The notes under the pieces were generated by a model that was not told the DNA's origin, made no database searches, and worked only from the letters and a program-made list of their open reading frames with translations. Below, one piece after another: positions 40,749 to 49,571 of a stretch of 64,000 nt of DNA. The number at the start of each line of letters is the position of its first letter. Within the stretch, counting starts at the first letter, position 1. A program made the translations under genes and the position numbers. The DNA comes from Actinomycetes bacterium (GTDB lineage: Bacteria > Actinomycetota > Actinomycetes > S36-B12), in the NCBI GenBank assembly GCA_024641635.1, contig JAHECS010000007.1, positions 36,573 to 100,572 of the forward strand, given 5' to 3'.

Positions 40749-41671
40749 TCGTCCACCAGGCTGCGACCGGTCAGTCGCAGGAAGACGTCCTCAAGGGAGG
40801 ACCGGCGCACCAGCGAGGTGACCGGCATGAATCCGCGGGCGACGATCTCCTGCAGGTCGTGCTCGCCTGAGTCGCTGTAGACCAGGATGCGATCGGGAAG
40901 GATCTCGAGCCGCCGCCCGATCCCGCCGAGGTGCGCGGCCACCTCGAGGTTGCGATCCGACCCGAACCGGACCTCGACGACTTCGCGGGTGGAGTGCGCC
41001 CGGATGAGGCCCTGGGGGGAGCCCTCGGCAACGATCCGGCCGCCGTCCATCACCACCAGCCGGTCGCACAGCTGCTCGGCCTCGTCCATGTAGTGCGTGG
41101 TGATGACCAGGGTGACGCCATCCTCCTTCAGCCGGAACAGGCGGTCCCACAGGATGTGGCGCGCCTGGGGGTCGAGGCCCGTGGTCGGCTCGTCCAGCAG
41201 GAGCAGGCTGGGCTCGTTCACCAGGCCGCGAGCGATGGTCAGCCGGCGCTTCATGCCGCCACTGAGGGCATCGACCTTGACGTCGCGCTTCTCCTCCAGC
41301 TGTGCGAACGCCAGGAGGCCGTCGACGCGCTCCCGGAGGTGGGCACGGGGCAGGCCGAAGTACCGGCCGTAGGTGTAGAGGTTCTCGGCGACGGTGAGCT
41401 CGGTGTCGAGGTTGTCCTGCTGCGGGACGACACCGAGGTGGGCGCGGATGATCGGGCCTTCATGGGCAGGGTCCCGGCCGAGGATGGCCAGGTCACCCGA
41501 CGTGCGCTGGAGTGTCGCGCCGAGCATGCGCATGGTCGTGGACTTGCCGGCACCGTTGGGTCCCAGGACGCCGAAGGACTCGCCGGGCTCGACGCCGAAG
41601 TCGACACCGTCGACGGCAACGAGGTCGCCGTAGGCCTTGGTGAGGCCGTGCGCGCGGATCACGGCGACCAC
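40745..41671 (-). CDS. ABC transporter ATP-binding protein (DrrA/NodI-like)
   Basis: The 308-residue ATPase has Walker A LGPNGAGKST near residue 37, the signature LSGGMKRRLTIARGL near 136, Walker B LLLLDEPTTGLD near 156 and a DrrA-type C-terminal regulatory extension (about 225-308). It drives export through the two permeases encoded downstream. The GTG start at 41671 lies 18 bp after the stop of the GGDEF-EAL gene, so this exporter may be transcribed with it. Confidence 0.91.
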   Translation of the reverse strand: MVAVIRAHGLTKAYGDLVAVDGVDFGVEPGESFGVLGPNGAGKSTTMRMLGATLQRTSGDLAILGRDPAHEGPIIRAHLGVVPQQDNLDTELTVAENLYTYGRYFGLPRAHLRERVDGLLAFAQLEEKRDVKVDALSGGMKRRLTIARGLVNEPSLLLLDEPTTGLDPQARHILWDRLFRLKEDGVTLVITTHYMDEAEQLCDRLVVMDGGRIVAEGSPQGLIRAHSTREVVEVRFGSDRNLEVAAHLGGIGRRLEILPDRILVYSDSGEHDLQEIVARGFMPVTSLVRRSSLEDVFLRLTGRSLVDE

Positions 41672-41689
41672 CCAACCACAGCTCCCGTG

Positions 41690-44600
41690 CTAGGGCAGTG
41701 GTGCCGCCCTGCCGTACAGCCAGCCCTGGCCGTGCTGCCAGCCCAGGGTTCGCAGGTACGCCGCCTCGGCCTGCGACTCGATGCCCTCGGCGACGGTGTC
41801 CAGTCCCATGCCGTTGGCCAGGCCGAGGAGGGCGTCGGCGACGTGGCGGGACTTCTCGTGCCCCTCCCTGACGCCCTCGGTGAAGGACCTGTCGAGCTTC
41901 AGTCCCGCGATGGGCAGGTCCCGTACATGGGAGATCGACGAATAGCCCGTGCCGAAGTCGTCGACGTACCAGCGGGCGCCGAGCGCCGCGAGTGCCTCGA
42001 TCTGGCGGACGACGACCACGTCGACGTTGAGCAGGCGCGTCTCGGTGATCTCCAGGTGAAGCCGTTGGGCTTTCACGTCGTGGGTCGCCAGCAGGTCGCG
42101 GATGGTCGTTGCGTACGGGGTCGACTCCAAGGTGGAGGGCGCCACGTTCATGGCGACGAACAGTTCCGGAGGGAGCGTCGCCAGTCGCTCGATGACCTGC
42201 TCGGCCACGGCGACGTCGATGCCCTGGATCAGTCCGGCCCGCTCGGCCACGGGGAGGAAGCCGTCGGGTTCCACCACCTCGCCGTCACGCATCCACCGGA
42301 CGAGCGCCTCGTACCCCACGATGTCACCGTTCCGCAGGGAGACGATGGGCTGGTACCACGGTACGAAGCCACCGTCCTCCAGCGCAGGACGGATGGCTGA
42401 CTCGAGGACCATGCGGGCGGCGGCCTCGTTGGCCAGGTCGGGATCGGCGAACGCCCAGCGATCCCGTCCTCGGTCCTTGGCGTGGTGCATCGCCAGGGTG
42501 CTGTCGCGGAGGAGGGTCTCGACGTCCGTCCGGCTCGTCCCCAGGGCGATGCCGATGCTGACGGTGGGGTTGACCAGGTGCCCGAGGATCTCGATCTCGC
42601 CGTGCGCATGGATCCGGATGCGTTCGGCGACCTCCGCGACGGTCACCGGGTCGGTGACGTCCTCGAGGATGCCGAGGAACTCGTCGCCGTTGCCGCGCCC
42701 GAGCGCGTCGAAGTCTCCCAGGGCCTGCGCGGCCCGCCCGGCGATCGTCGTGATGACCGCGTCGCCCACGTGATGGCCGAAGGCGTCGTTGATGTCCTTG
42801 AGGTGGTCCACTCCGATGGTGAGGACGGCGAGCCGGATGCCGTGGCGGAGTCGGCCCCGGATGCTGATGACGCGATCCATCACGGCGTCGCGCACGGGCA
42901 GCCCCGTCGCCTGGTCGTGCCGGAGCATGAACTCGACGCGACGGCGGGCGTTGACGACGTCGTCGATGTCCCGAAGGGTGCCGATGCGGGCCGCGTTGTC
43001 GTCGGCGCGCGCCGCGCGCAGGGAGATCTCCATCCAGCGGACTCTCCCGTCAGCGTGCCGGGCGCGGAACTCCCCAACGATGGGATGCCCAATGGCCACG
43101 CGCTCGGTGCTGGCGACGAACCGCGCTCGATCGGCGGGGTCGATGAGGTCGCTGCTCGGGGTTCCGAGGAGGGTCTCGACGGGCCATGACAGCACCGCTT
43201 CCACCGACGGCGAGACCCACAGGATGCGACCGTCGTCGTCGACCTGCCAGACCACGTCCGACGCATTCTCTGCGAGCATCCGGTAGCTGGTCTCTGTGGC
43301 GGCCCGTGTCTCCTCGGCGTCGACCTGGGCCTCGATGTCGCGCAGGCGAACGACATGCCGTGCTGGCTCGCCGGCCAGCGTCGGCAGCGGCCTTGCCAGG
43401 GCGTCCATCCATCGCCAGGACCCGTCCAGGCACCGGATCCGGTATCGAGCGGGAACCTCGAAGAGGGCTGCCGGAACCTCGCCTTGCCCGTCACCCGTGG
43501 GCCAGTCGTCCGGGTGGATGAACTCGTGCGCGGGTCGCCCGACGATGTCCTCCGGCGGCCAGCCCAGGGCTTCCGCCACCGATGGCGAGACCCACAGGGC
43601 GCGGGAGTCGGCGTCGGCCAGGAGGATCACGTCGGAGGAGTGCTCGGCCAGGAGGCGGTACATCCGCTCGGTCGACTCGATCGCCCGCTCGGCGGCGACC
43701 TGGCCCTCGATGTCGCGTAGGTGCACGACGCGGCCGGACCACTCGGCTCCCTCGTCCACCCCCCGGCCGTGACTCTCGACCCAGCGGAAGCCACCGTCCT
43801 TGTGTCGCCACCGGAATCGGGACCACGAATCGGTGTTCTCCCGGGTCGCCCGTGCGATCTCTGCGAGCAGGCCCGCGACGTCGTCGGGGTGAACCAGATC
43901 CAGGGCCGACGTGCCCACGATCTCGTCTGGTTCGCGGTCGATCAGGTCGCGCACCGCCGGGGAGATCCAGCGAACGATGAAGTCCGCATCGACGAGGGAG
44001 GCCACGTCCGAGGAGTTCTCGGTGATCAGCCGCGACAGGCGTTCCTGTCGGGTCAGCTCCTCCTCGACGCGTACCTGGTCGTCCACGCGGTGGATGGAGA
44101 TGACTCGAGTGTCCGTCAACCCACCCTGCTCGTCGATGACGGGACTGCCCGCCGCCTCGGCCCAGCAGTAGGTGCCGTCGGGAAGCCGGAGCCGGAGGCG
44201 CACGCGGGCGACGCCTCCACTTGTCTGGCTGCGCTGGATCTCGTCAACGAGGCGCGGGGCGTCGTCCGGGTGGACGAGGTTGAAGAGCGAGAGTCCGATG
44301 AGGTCGTCGGGTCGGTAGCCGAGGACCGGCGCGACGCTCTCGGAGATCCACGAGAAGGCGCGCGTCTCGTCGGCGAGGGCGACCACCTCTGAGGAGTTCT
44401 CGGTCACCAGGCGGTAGAGGTGCTCGCTCTGCGCGAGCCGCTCCACCGCGGCATGCCGGTCGGTCACGTCGCGCCAGGTGATGGCGAGGCCGTCGCCCGA
44501 CTTCGCGGCGCGGATGTCGTAGCGGCGCTCCTGGCCGAGGATCTCGTGCTGGTAGGCGTAGCCGTCGAGGACCGTGGGCTCGCCGGTCTCGATCGTGTGG

Positions 44601-44854
44601 AAGTACTGCCGGAGTGGGCCGTCCTCCAGCTGCCCGGGGAACAGGTCCAGCAGGCGCGCCCCGACCATCTGCTCCGGGGTGAGGCGGTTGTGCGCGGCGG
44701 CGGCGTCGTTGACCATCTCGTAGCGCAGGTCGATCAGGCGGCCGTCCTCGTCGCGCACGGCGGCCATGAGGATGAAGGGGTCCAGCATCGAGTCGAGCGA
44801 GGCTCGAAGGCGGGTGCGCTCCTCGGGGGATCGATGGGAGGCCGTGTCCGTCAT
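41690..44854 (-). CDS. Five-PAS GGDEF-EAL cyclic-di-GMP signalling protein
   Basis: The 1054-residue protein has five tandem PAS domains (about 15-135, 145-255, 270-385, 395-510, 520-635), four of them starting with the repeated YRLxxENSSDV-type helix, then a GGDEF domain (about 645-805) and an EAL domain (about 815-1050). The GGDEF signature reads RGNGDEF, with Asn for the first Gly, so cyclase activity may be reduced. EAL motifs (YEALVRW, AMNVAP, LEITET, VDDFGTGYSS, LKLDRSF) are intact, predicting a phosphodiesterase. No transmembrane segment, so it senses cytoplasmic signals. GGAGGG precedes the ATG. Confidence 0.93.
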   Translation of the reverse strand: MTDTASHRSPEERTRLRASLDSMLDPFILMAAVRDEDGRLIDLRYEMVNDAAAAHNRLTPEQMVGARLLDLFPGQLEDGPLRQYFHTIETGEPTVLDGYAYQHEILGQERRYDIRAAKSGDGLAITWRDVTDRHAAVERLAQSEHLYRLVTENSSEVVALADETRAFSWISESVAPVLGYRPDDLIGLSLFNLVHPDDAPRLVDEIQRSQTSGGVARVRLRLRLPDGTYCWAEAAGSPVIDEQGGLTDTRVISIHRVDDQVRVEEELTRQERLSRLITENSSDVASLVDADFIVRWISPAVRDLIDREPDEIVGTSALDLVHPDDVAGLLAEIARATRENTDSWSRFRWRHKDGGFRWVESHGRGVDEGAEWSGRVVHLRDIEGQVAAERAIESTERMYRLLAEHSSDVILLADADSRALWVSPSVAEALGWPPEDIVGRPAHEFIHPDDWPTGDGQGEVPAALFEVPARYRIRCLDGSWRWMDALARPLPTLAGEPARHVVRLRDIEAQVDAEETRAATETSYRMLAENASDVVWQVDDDGRILWVSPSVEAVLSWPVETLLGTPSSDLIDPADRARFVASTERVAIGHPIVGEFRARHADGRVRWMEISLRAARADDNAARIGTLRDIDDVVNARRRVEFMLRHDQATGLPVRDAVMDRVISIRGRLRHGIRLAVLTIGVDHLKDINDAFGHHVGDAVITTIAGRAAQALGDFDALGRGNGDEFLGILEDVTDPVTVAEVAERIRIHAHGEIEILGHLVNPTVSIGIALGTSRTDVETLLRDSTLAMHHAKDRGRDRWAFADPDLANEAAARMVLESAIRPALEDGGFVPWYQPIVSLRNGDIVGYEALVRWMRDGEVVEPDGFLPVAERAGLIQGIDVAVAEQVIERLATLPPELFVAMNVAPSTLESTPYATTIRDLLATHDVKAQRLHLEITETRLLNVDVVVVRQIEALAALGARWYVDDFGTGYSSISHVRDLPIAGLKLDRSFTEGVREGHEKSRHVADALLGLANGMGLDTVAEGIESQAEAAYLRTLGWQHGQGWLYGRAAPLP

Positions 44855-45187
44855 CGTCGCCCTCCGGCCGGCGTTCCTGCGGTGACCGGGGAGACAGCGA
44901 GGACGGGCATGGCCGTCCGGTGGAGGCGCGCCCGCGTGGTCACGGGTTCATGATCGCGCACGGGGTCTGGTGAGGCGAGGTGGAGGAAGGAGGGGGAGGG
45001 GGAGGGTTGACGGCTGTCAGGGGGTGGGCCTAACGTTGCCCTTGTTCGAACAGGTGTTCGAACATCTGGTGTTCGAACGATGGTCTGAGGCCCGGATTCG
45101 CGGCTGGGTCTCGGGCACCACCTCGGCCGCCGGGCCGCCTCGACCCCGGCTCGGCGGCCGAGGCTCCGGTGGACGGGGAGGCGGCAG
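44855..45187. promoter_or_regulatory. 333-bp divergent intergenic region with SOS promoter
   Basis: This gap separates the GGDEF-EAL gene (minus) from the mutagenesis operon (plus). It contains a 25-nt purine-only G-rich tract (44982-45006), a promoter with TTGACG (45007-45012), an 18-bp spacer and TAACGT (45031-45036), and three GTTCGAAC palindromes (45044-45051, 45056-45063, 45071-45078). The remaining leader (45079-45187) is GC-rich; short frames there lack a ribosome site, so I call no gene. Confidence 0.65.
45046..45061. promoter_or_regulatory. LexA-binding SOS box
   Basis: TCGAACAGGTGTTCGA is a perfect match to the mycobacterial-type LexA box TCGAAC-N4-GTTCGA. It lies about 10 bp downstream of the -10 box, where bound LexA would block transcription of the DnaE2/DinB operon until DNA damage. 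A third GTTCGAAC copy at 45071-45078 has a 7-nt gap from the second and may support weaker binding. Confidence 0.85.
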
Positions 45188-45493
45188 ATGAGCCGCCGCT
45201 ACCGCTCGGAGCCGATCGAGGTGGTGACCGACGAGAGCGGGGCGCCGGCGGTATTCCGCTGGCGGGGTCGGCGGTATGCCGTGCACGTCATCGTGACGAG
45301 CTGGGTCGAGGCACTGCCCTGGTGGGTGGCGGATCCCCGGACGGGGGAGCCCCGCACCGCCGGGGCGAGCGGCCAGCGACATGTCTGGCGGGTCGAGGCA
45401 GCACCACGCACCGGCACGTCCGGTGTGTACGACCTGTACCGGATCCCGCGGGGCCGTGGCTGGCACTGGGGCCTGGCGCGGATCATCGACTAG
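45188..45493 (+). CDS. DUF6504-type small protein of the SOS operon
   Basis: The 101-residue product begins MSRRYRSEPIEVV, with PAVFRWRGRRYAVHVI, WWVADPRTGE and VYDLYRI segments. It is rich in Trp and Arg and looks like a small all-beta fold. I recognise it as the DUF6504 type usually found beside actinobacterial DnaE2/DinB genes; function unknown, but location suggests an accessory role in translesion synthesis. It is the first gene after the LexA box. The HEPN gene starts 16 bp later. Confidence 0.78.
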   Translation: MSRRYRSEPIEVVTDESGAPAVFRWRGRRYAVHVIVTSWVEALPWWVADPRTGEPRTAGASGQRHVWRVEAAPRTGTSGVYDLYRIPRGRGWHWGLARIID

Positions 45494-45509
45494 CGCACCG
45501 GAGAGCATC

Positions 45510-45923
45510 ATGAGCATCCCCCGTTCGGCCGACGACCTGCTGGCCGCCGCCCGCCGCAGCCTGACCGAGGCCAGCATCGCCGGCACTGCCGGCGAGCGCT
45601 ATGCCTGTGCCCATCTGGCCGGCCTGCGAGCGGCCGCCGCCGTGCTCGCTGCTCGTGGCCGCCCCGCCTCCGTCCGTCGGTCGCGGGTGCTCAGTGCCTG
45701 GGTGCTGCTGCCCCAGGTCGCGCCCGAGCTGGGGGAGTGGGCCGACTTCTTCGCCGCGGGTGCGCGCAAGCGGGCGGCCGCGGAGTCCGGTGTCGACTGT
45801 GTCTCCCACCGGGAGGCCGACGACCTCGTCCGCGCCGCGGACACCTTCCTCGCCCGCGTCTGCGAGGTCCTCGGCCGCTCCTACCAGCCGACCATGGGCA
45901 GCACCCTGCTGCACGTCGGGTAG
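45510..45923 (+). CDS. SAV_6107-type HEPN domain protein
   Basis: The 137-residue all-helical protein carries an R-x4-H motif, Arg30 to His35 in ERYACAHLAG, the pattern of HEPN-family RNases, followed by ARGRPASVRRSRVLSAW and a long Ala-rich helix. It matches the actinobacterial SAV_6107-like HEPN family seen near DNA polymerase genes. It could be a nuclease or a structural adaptor for the mutagenic polymerase complex; the sequence does not decide. ATG preceded by GGAGAG. It ends 2 bp before the polymerase start. Confidence 0.78.
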   Translation: MSIPRSADDLLAAARRSLTEASIAGTAGERYACAHLAGLRAAAAVLAARGRPASVRRSRVLSAWVLLPQVAPELGEWADFFAAGARKRAAAESGVDCVSHREADDLVRAADTFLARVCEVLGRSYQPTMGSTLLHVG

Positions 45924-45925
45924 CC

Positions 45926-48900
45926 GTGTCCTTCACCCACCTGCAGGTGGCCTCCGGGTACTCCCTGCAGTACGGCACCGCCATGCCTGCGGCCCTTGCG
46001 GCCCGGGCCGTGGAGCTCGGCCAGTCGATCATGGCCCTGACCGACCGCGACGGCCTGTACGGCGCGGTGCGCTGGGCGCTGGCCTGCCGCGCCGTCGGGA
46101 TCAGCCCGGTCCTCGGGGTCGACATCGCCGTGGAGGAGACCTCGCCGGCCATCGACCAGGTGCGCGGCCGACCGGGTGCCGGATCACATCCGCGGCGGTC
46201 GCCGGCCCGGGGCGGCACCTGGGTCGACGAGGACCGGCCCCGCGTGCTGCTGCTGGCCGCCGACGCGCGCGGCTGGGCCTCCCTGTGCCGACTGGTGTCC
46301 GTCGCGCACACCGGGGCGCATACCGAGCGCGGCCAGCCGTGGCTGCCGTGGTCGGCGCTGCGCGAGCACCAGGAGGGGGTCGTCGCCCTGCTGACGGCAG
46401 ACTCCGAGGTCGGTCGGCTGATCGCCACCCGGCGTGCCCATCGGGCGGCGGGGGCGGCGCGGCCGTGGCGGGCCGTGTTCGGCCGCCGGCTCGGCATCGC
46501 GGTCACCTCGCATCGCACGGCCGACCGGCACCGGCACGCCACCGCGACGGCTGCTTCCATGCTCGGCTGGGCGAGGCAGGAACGGCTGCCGGTCGTGCTC
46601 ACGAACGCCGTGCGCTACCTGCAGCCGGAGGACTCCCGGGTGGCCGACGTGCTCGATGCCGCTCGTCGGCTGGTGCCCCTGGACTCCCGGCACATCCACC
46701 CGGACAACGGCGAGGCCTACCTCAAGGGTGCGGGCGAGATGGCGCTGGTGGCCGACGAGGTGGCCCGGGCTGCGGGGGAGCGGGACGGCCGACGCCTGCT
46801 CGCCGACACCGAGCGGCTGGCAGAGTTCTGCGCCCTCGATCCGGAGGCGGACCTCGGCATCGGGGAGGTGTTCGTGCCGGAGCTCGACGTGCTGCTGCAT
46901 CGCCCCATCCCGGCCCACGAGGCGAACGCCTGCGCCGACGCCCTGCTGCGTCAGCGCTGCTCCGACGCGATCCCGCGGCGGTACGCCCGCGCCGATGACC
47001 GCCGAGCGGCGGAGCGACGGCTGGAGGAGGAGCTGGCGACGATCACGCACCTGCAGTTCTCCGGCTACTTCCTCACCGTGGCCGAGGTCGTCGAGCTCAT
47101 CAAGGACCGGGGTGTCCGGGTCGCCGCCCGCGGATCGGGGGCCGGCAGCCTGGTCACCCACCTGCTGGGCGTCTCCGGGGTCGACCCGATCCGGCACGGC
47201 CTGCTCATGGAGCGGTTCCTGTCCCCGCTGCGACGCGCGCTGCCCGACATCGACATCGACGTCGAGTCCGCCCGCCGCGAGGAGATCTACCAGTGGATCT
47301 TCGACCGCTTCGGCACCGAGCGCACCGCCTGTGTGTCGATGATGGAGACCTATCGGGTCCGGCATGCGGTGCGCGACGTCGGCTCCGCCCTCGGCCTGCC
47401 GGCGGGCGAGATCGACGCGTTCGCGAAGTCCTTCCCGCACATCCGTGCCCGGGATGCACGCAACGCGCTCGCCGACCTCCCGGAGCTGCGCACCTCGGGC
47501 TTCGGCCGGCTGGCGGCGAGCGGTCGGCTCGACACCTTCCTCGACCTCGTGGAGAGCCTCGACGGCCTGCCCCGGCACGTCGCCCTGCACCCGTGCGGGG
47601 TGCTGCTGTCGGACGCCTCACTGCTCGACCGCACCCCCGTGGAGAGCAGCGCGGCAGGCTTCCCGATGAGCCACTTCGACAAGGACGACGTCGAGCAGAT
47701 GGGACTGCTCAAGCTCGATGTGCTCGGCATCCGCATGCAGTCGTCCATGGCGCACGCCATCGACGAGATCGAGCGCACCACCGGCGAGCGCGTCGAGCTC
47801 GACGATCACGCCCTCGACGATCCGGACACCTTCGCGCTCATCCAGTCGGCACAGACCCTCGGCTGCTTCCAGATCGAGTCGCCCGGGCAGCGCGAGCTCA
47901 TCGGCAAGTTCGCGCCGGAGACGTTCGGCGACCTCATCATCGACATCTCGCTGTTCCGGCCCGGGCCGGTGAAGTCCGACATGGTCACCCCGTTCCTGCG
48001 GGCCCGGCAGGGCTGGAGCGAGCCGGCCTACCTGCACGACGACCTGCGCCCGGCGCTGGAGGAGACCTACGGCGTCGTGGTCTTCCACGAGCAGGTGCTG
48101 CGGATCGTCGCCACGATGACCGGCTGCTCGCTGGCCGAGGCAGACGAGACCCGGCGCACCCTCGGCTCGGTCGACGGCCAGGACGACGTCCGGGCCTGGT
48201 TCTATCCGGCGGCGCTGGGGCGCGGGTACGACCTGCCGACGGTCGAGCGGGTGTGGGACGTGCTGCGGGCGTTCGCGTCCTTCGGGTTCTGCAAGGCGCA
48301 TGCGGCGGCGTTCGCCCTGCCCACGTACCAGTCGGCCTGGCTCAAGGCGCACCACCCGGCCGCCTTCTACGCCGGCATCCTCACCCATGACCCGGGCATG
48401 TACCCGAAGCGGCTGATCCTCGACGACGCGCGCAACCGTGGTGTCGCCGTGCTCGGCCTGGACATCAACGTCTCGGCAGACGTGTACCGCGTCGAGCTCG
48501 ATCCGCAGGGCGACCCGGGTATCCGGGTGCCGCTCACCGACGTGAAGGGCATCGGTGGAGAGGAGGTCGCCGGCATCGTCGCCGGCCAGCCCTACGCCTC
48601 CCTGTCCGACGCCTGGCAGCGCAGCGGGATGTCCCGCCCGACGGCCGAACGCGTCATCGTCTCGGGCGGGTTCGACGCGATGTACCGGCTCGACCTGCCA
48701 GCCTCGATGCGACAGCGCGGCCGGCTGACCCGTCGTGACCTGCTGCTGCAGGTGGCCGACCTCGAGCGGCTGACCCGTTCCGGCTCCCGGCGCGGATCGC
48801 CAGCGCGATCGGCGCGCGGCTCGTCCGCGCATGCCCAGCTCGCTCTGGGCCTGTACGAGGCACTGTCCGACGACCCCGCTGCCATCACGGCCTCCGGGCT

Positions 48901-49534
48901 GCCGGAGATGACGTCGGCCGAGCGGGTCGGTGCCGAGCTCGAGGTGCTCGGCATGGACGTCAGCCGCCATGTCGTCGACTTCCACACCGTGATGCTCGAT
49001 GCCCTCGCCGGCGAGGGGATGGCGCTCGTTCGCTCGCGGGACCTGCTGCGGCAGCGCTCGCGCAGGGAGGTGTTCGTCGCGGGGGTGAAGGTGGCCACCC
49101 AGACCCCGCCGGTGCGCAGCGGACGGCGCGTGGTCTTCCTGACCCTCGACGACGCGACGGGCCCGGTCGACGCCACCTTCTTCGACGATGCCCAGGGGCC
49201 GTTCGCTGCGACGGTGTTCTCCTCGTGGCTGCTGCTCGTGCGCGGAGAGGTACGGCGCACGGGCCCGCGCGGGGTGTCCATCCGGGCGACCGGCTGCTGG
49301 GAGCTCGGTGAGGTGCGGCGGGCCTGGCTCGACGGCGGCGCGGCCGCGGTGTCCGCGCTGGTGCAGGAGCCGGTCGGGTCGGACGCCGAGCCGTCCCGGA
49401 GGCGGGTGCTCGTGCATGCCAGCGGCTTCCGCCAGTCCCCCTACGCCGACATCAAGCCCGCCGGGGCGGATCCCGCCCGCCCGCCGGCTCCCGCGCGGCT
49501 GTGGCACGCCAGTCCGGGGAGCAGCGGGTGGTAG
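45926..49534 (+). CDS. dnaE2: Error-prone DNA polymerase III alpha-like subunit (DnaE2/ImuC type)
   Basis: The 1202-residue C-family polymerase has an N-terminal PHP domain (1-80 and beyond), the catalytic Asp pair in LPDIDIDVESARREEI near residue 440, FGFCKAHAAAFA near residue 787, an OB-fold region near 1045-1120 and the DnaE2-type C-terminal RLWHASPGSSGW. The PHP site reads HLQVASGYS where replicative enzymes have HLHxHSxYS, so metal binding there is probably lost. It performs translesion synthesis under SOS control. GTG start at 45926, 2 bp after the HEPN stop. It follows a LexA box and precedes dinB. Confidence 0.92.
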   Translation: MSFTHLQVASGYSLQYGTAMPAALAARAVELGQSIMALTDRDGLYGAVRWALACRAVGISPVLGVDIAVEETSPAIDQVRGRPGAGSHPRRSPARGGTWVDEDRPRVLLLAADARGWASLCRLVSVAHTGAHTERGQPWLPWSALREHQEGVVALLTADSEVGRLIATRRAHRAAGAARPWRAVFGRRLGIAVTSHRTADRHRHATATAASMLGWARQERLPVVLTNAVRYLQPEDSRVADVLDAARRLVPLDSRHIHPDNGEAYLKGAGEMALVADEVARAAGERDGRRLLADTERLAEFCALDPEADLGIGEVFVPELDVLLHRPIPAHEANACADALLRQRCSDAIPRRYARADDRRAAERRLEEELATITHLQFSGYFLTVAEVVELIKDRGVRVAARGSGAGSLVTHLLGVSGVDPIRHGLLMERFLSPLRRALPDIDIDVESARREEIYQWIFDRFGTERTACVSMMETYRVRHAVRDVGSALGLPAGEIDAFAKSFPHIRARDARNALADLPELRTSGFGRLAASGRLDTFLDLVESLDGLPRHVALHPCGVLLSDASLLDRTPVESSAAGFPMSHFDKDDVEQMGLLKLDVLGIRMQSSMAHAIDEIERTTGERVELDDHALDDPDTFALIQSAQTLGCFQIESPGQRELIGKFAPETFGDLIIDISLFRPGPVKSDMVTPFLRARQGWSEPAYLHDDLRPALEETYGVVVFHEQVLRIVATMTGCSLAEADETRRTLGSVDGQDDVRAWFYPAALGRGYDLPTVERVWDVLRAFASFGFCKAHAAAFALPTYQSAWLKAHHPAAFYAGILTHDPGMYPKRLILDDARNRGVAVLGLDINVSADVYRVELDPQGDPGIRVPLTDVKGIGGEEVAGIVAGQPYASLSDAWQRSGMSRPTAERVIVSGGFDAMYRLDLPASMRQRGRLTRRDLLLQVADLERLTRSGSRRGSPARSARGSSAHAQLALGLYEALSDDPAAITASGLPEMTSAERVGAELEVLGMDVSRHVVDFHTVMLDALAGEGMALVRSRDLLRQRSRREVFVAGVKVATQTPPVRSGRRVVFLTLDDATGPVDATFFDDAQGPFAATVFSSWLLLVRGEVRRTGPRGVSIRATGCWELGEVRRAWLDGGAAAVSALVQEPVGSDAEPSRRRVLVHASGFRQSPYADIKPAGADPARPPAPARLWHASPGSSGW

Positions 49535-49571
49535 CCATCCACCGGATCGCCAAGGAGAGCAGGATGAGCCC

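Noticed and set aside
39094..41671. Antibiotic self-resistance (daunorubicin) exporter
   Set aside because: The DrrAB resemblance is only at family level and no biosynthetic genes lie nearby, so no drug is assigned.
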